From Tissierella simiarum (GTDB taxonomy: Bacteria > Bacillota > Clostridia > Tissierellales > Tissierellaceae): a stretch of 64,000 nucleotides of DNA. Positions within the stretch are counted from its first letter, which is position 1. Every line of letters starts with the position of its first letter. The notes beneath the pieces were generated by a model, which saw only the letters and a list, made by a program, of their open reading frames with translations, was not told the origin of the DNA and did not search any database. This document shows, one piece after another, positions 61,710 to 64,000 of the stretch. The translations under genes were made by a program, and so were the position numbers. Location of the stretch: NCBI RefSeq assembly GCF_018917865.1, contig NZ_JAHLPM010000001.1:372001-436000 (forward strand), written 5' to 3'.

Positions 61710-63707
61710 CTAATTATAAATTTTCTTTTGTCTATATTCTTCCCACACATTTTCAAACCACGAATCATACTCTGGGATCGGTCGTACATCTACCCAATTA
61801 TGAAAAACATCAATCCCATCGTTTTCATCAATCACAGTCTCACATATCTTATCTCTGAAATCCTTTTCTAATGAAAATTTCAATACCATGTCATTTATTC
61901 TTATTTCATAAAGACCATCTTCATCCGATATTAAATAAGAACCTCTACTATCGCCTCCCTTATTAATATATTCTAAAATAGAGCTTAAACACGCTATTTG
62001 AGTTATTATCATGTCGTATATTCTAAATACAGTAGGTAGTTCTTTTAAATCATTTATATAAACTAAATCTGTAAATTCTTTAAATGTCTTATTAAGCATA
62101 ATAAGTCCTTTTTCAATTTTTTGTTTATCACGAATAAAGGCACCTATTTTTGACATTTCTTTTTGTAGTCTTTCTTGAAATTCAATTAAATTGGATTTCT
62201 TATGGTCTTCTATTTTTATTCTCTCTATAAGATTTACTTTTCTCATAACCTGATTATTTACCTTGGTTATAAACTTGTCCAATTCCATAGGTTTTTGATA
62301 ATATTTATTTTTTATTAATTCAGCAGCTCTATAGCTCCCAACTTGAGTAGAATTTAAAGCACTGCCGCCAGGCCTATAAATCCCTAATGTTCCATTTGCT
62401 TCGCCTACCGGGAAAAAGTTCTTCAAATTGCTTTCCCACCAAATATCACCAGCTAATCCTCCATTTTGATGTTGTGCACAAACATCTATTTCTAAGTACT
62501 CTTTTTCTAAATCTATATTATTTTTCTTATATAGATCTATGGATAAAGGATTCATTTTTGCCAATCTATCAATTGGTGTTTTTAGAAATGCATTAGAATT
62601 TTTTAAATATTCATAAGCCTCTTTTCCTAAAAGATTAAAATCTAAACCTCCGCTTACAGTAGCACAACTAGGATTCTTAGTAAAATCTAAAAATACTCGT
62701 CTCCCTTTTATTTGTGTTTCTATATATATAAGTAAATCTATCACTGAAGAACCGTTGTTGGTTAATTTTCTAGAATCAAAGGGCCATTGATAACCTTTTA
62801 AGAATGTAGCATTTAACAAGTCCGTTGGATTTTTGAAATAATCTCCCAAAAATTCTTTCTCATCATTCATATCCATATCAGTAGATATATATCTAGGAAT
62901 AACTTGTTGATATGTACCTGATAAATTCCATCTAAACTTTATAGATGCAATCCCGTATTGCCACTCAGTTAAATTATTAGCTTTAACTCCTGCTTCTAGT
63001 GCAATTCCTGTAGCTCCTGATTGACTCTTCGGAAAAACCGATCTATAGTATATTGATGCAGGTCCACCTGTTCCATAAATAATATTTCTACAATTAAACA
63101 ATGACAAGCCATAGTTTTTTTCATCCATATTTTTTATATCTAAAGCTAATACTCCTACAGCTTCCTCATTAAATTCATCTTTTAATATGGAAATCACTAA
63201 AAATCTATCAAATATATCTGTTCCATTTTTTCTTACTTCTTCTTCTAACTGTTCTGTCATATACTTTGAGGTTAATGGTCCTACTGAACTTGCCCTACTA
63301 TTTTCGTCGTGATCTGTCATATAACCTACATATTGTCCAAATGTATCATGGGGAAAAGGTACCCCTATATCTATCAATTTATAAAAGCTTTTTAATGACA
63401 AAGCAGCTTCTACCAATGCTATATCTCCATGCATTGCTCCACCATTAAATAAAGTTTTAGCCATCTTAAGGGGACTATCAGCATCCTTTATAGAAGTAGA
63501 TTGCTTATAATAAGTTTGTTTATCAGAACCTGTATTTCTAGAAGTTCCTCTATTCATTCCTTCGGTTACTAACGCTATATCTTTTTGACCTAATTTAAAT
63601 AGAGCATCTGCTGCATTAAGGCTGGCTGCTCCTGAGCCAACTACTATTGTATTATACTCATATACATTGATTGGTATATTATTGATTGTAATCTGCCCTT
63701 TATACAT
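61710..63707 (-). CDS. Large FAD-dependent oxidoreductase (fumarate reductase flavoprotein-like)
   Basis: This 665-aa protein has an FAD-binding Rossmann motif VVGSGAASLNAADALFKLG, NTGSDKQTYYK, the GTGGPASIYYRS strand, the NGGLAGDIWWE capping motif and FFPVGEANGTLGIYRPGGSALNSTQVGSYRAAE near the C-terminal FAD site. The fold is of the succinate dehydrogenase/fumarate reductase/aspartate oxidase kind, but the exact family is not clear. No signal peptide, so cytoplasmic. It is cotranscribed with the SDR upstream and the TRAP transporter downstream and may oxidise or reduce the imported sugar acid or a product of it. Confidence 0.82.
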   Translation of the reverse strand: MYKGQITINNIPINVYEYNTIVVGSGAASLNAADALFKLGQKDIALVTEGMNRGTSRNTGSDKQTYYKQSTSIKDADSPLKMAKTLFNGGAMHGDIALVEAALSLKSFYKLIDIGVPFPHDTFGQYVGYMTDHDENSRASSVGPLTSKYMTEQLEEEVRKNGTDIFDRFLVISILKDEFNEEAVGVLALDIKNMDEKNYGLSLFNCRNIIYGTGGPASIYYRSVFPKSQSGATGIALEAGVKANNLTEWQYGIASIKFRWNLSGTYQQVIPRYISTDMDMNDEKEFLGDYFKNPTDLLNATFLKGYQWPFDSRKLTNNGSSVIDLLIYIETQIKGRRVFLDFTKNPSCATVSGGLDFNLLGKEAYEYLKNSNAFLKTPIDRLAKMNPLSIDLYKKNNIDLEKEYLEIDVCAQHQNGGLAGDIWWESNLKNFFPVGEANGTLGIYRPGGSALNSTQVGSYRAAELIKNKYYQKPMELDKFITKVNNQVMRKVNLIERIKIEDHKKSNLIEFQERLQKEMSKIGAFIRDKQKIEKGLIMLNKTFKEFTDLVYINDLKELPTVFRIYDMIITQIACLSSILEYINKGGDSRGSYLISDEDGLYEIRINDMVLKFSLEKDFRDKICETVIDENDGIDVFHNWVDVRPIPEYDSWFENVWEEYRQKKIYN

Positions 63708-63712
63708 TTACT

Positions 63713-64000
63713 CTATAACCTCCTTATATGATATCCACCATCTACATTTATAATGTCGCCTGTTGAATAACACATTTTAGGTAAACATAATATACTTACA
63801 ATTTCAGCAATATCTTTGGGTGTCCCCCATCTCTTGATTGGCAGCAAACCATCTTCAATCAACTTATCATACTTTTCACTAACTGTTGATGTCATATCAG
63901 TTTTAATTATTCCTGGTCTAACTTCATAAACAAGTATTCCATAATTCGATAATCTATCGGCAAAAAGTTTAGTTATCATACTAATCCCTGCCTTTGATAT
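63713..64000 (-). CDS. SDR-family oxidoreductase, 5' end beyond window
   Basis: The last 95 residues of a short-chain dehydrogenase are visible. The stretch SISKAGISMITKLFADRL contains the catalytic Lys of YxxxK (the Tyr is just outside the window), VRPGIIKTDMT follows, and the end is GDIINVDGGYHIRRL. Its stop (63713) overlaps the ribosome site of the FAD oxidoreductase gene five bases before that gene's ATG, so the two are one operon. The substrate is unknown; it likely reduces or oxidises a sugar-derived alcohol. Confidence 0.88.
   Translation of the reverse strand: MSKAGISMITKLFADRLSNYGILVYEVRPGIIKTDMTSTVSEKYDKLIEDGLLPIKRWGTPKDIAEIVSILCLPKMCYSTGDIINVDGGYHIRRL

Overview
The window looks like a chromosomal segment of an AT-rich, low-GC Gram-positive anaerobe (Clostridia/Tissierellia-like). 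This rests on strong GGAGG ribosome binding sites, many T-tailed hairpin terminators, the gene order prfA/prmC/rpmE/rho/glpX/fba typical of Firmicutes, SLH-domain surface proteins, and genes for amino-acid (lysine) fermentation. No rRNA, tRNA, prophage, insertion sequence or CRISPR array was seen. Almost all genes lie on the minus strand.

Region 1 (1-4.3 kb) encodes a thiolase and an acetoacetate/butyrate-type CoA transferase (atoD-atoA). They sit behind a clear sigma-54 promoter, next to a sigma-54 activator gene. Region 2 (4.3-19.6 kb) is a conserved housekeeping block: wecB, wecA/tagO, upp, rpiB, a YwlE-type phosphatase, sua5, prfA, two half-size chromate transporters, prmC, yqhQ, rpmE, rho, glpX, a TalC/Fsa-type transaldolase, fba and a Cys-rich protein. 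A ZIP metal transporter is the one plus-strand gene in it.

Region 3 (19.7-26.4 kb) holds a chemoreceptor-like protein without a recognisable signalling tip, a PH-like membrane protein, an NhaC antiporter, a second sigma-54 activator, and kce-kal of the 3-keto-5-aminohexanoate lysine pathway. The nhaC gene has its own sigma-54 promoter and three copies of a palindromic upstream box, two of which form a 40-bp perfect palindrome. Together kce, kal, atoDA and thl could supply the last steps of lysine fermentation, split over two loci. Region 4 (26.7-30.9 kb, plus strand) is a MacB-like ABC exporter whose middle gene is a membrane-anchored protein with repeated CARDB/NEW3-like domains.

Region 5 (30.9-45.4 kb) is a cell-surface region: pyrG, three secreted proteins with SLH or SLH-like domains, an intact UPF0175/PIN toxin-antitoxin pair, a CpsB-CpsD-CpsC tyrosine-phosphoregulation module, a CapD-type dehydratase and galU. 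A 55-residue membrane protein gene with its own promoter is hidden between cpsC and capD. Region 6 (45.5-48.5 kb) has an NCS2/NAT-like permease behind a third sigma-54 promoter with two palindromic upstream boxes but no adjacent activator gene. It is followed by a decayed Phd/ParE toxin-antitoxin module and a VanZ-family protein.

Region 7 (48.5-64 kb) is a sugar-catabolism cluster. It contains an SDR, an FAD oxidoreductase and a TRAP transporter, ending in a terminator, then lacI, nagB, nagA, an SSS symporter, an AGE epimerase, a ceramidase-like hydrolase, a SIS protein, uxuA and a UxuB-like SDR. A duplicated 60-bp element flanks a terminator in front of lacI. The gene set points to import and breakdown of an amino sugar and a hexuronate, possibly from glycosaminoglycan-like material; the actual substrate is not shown by the sequence.
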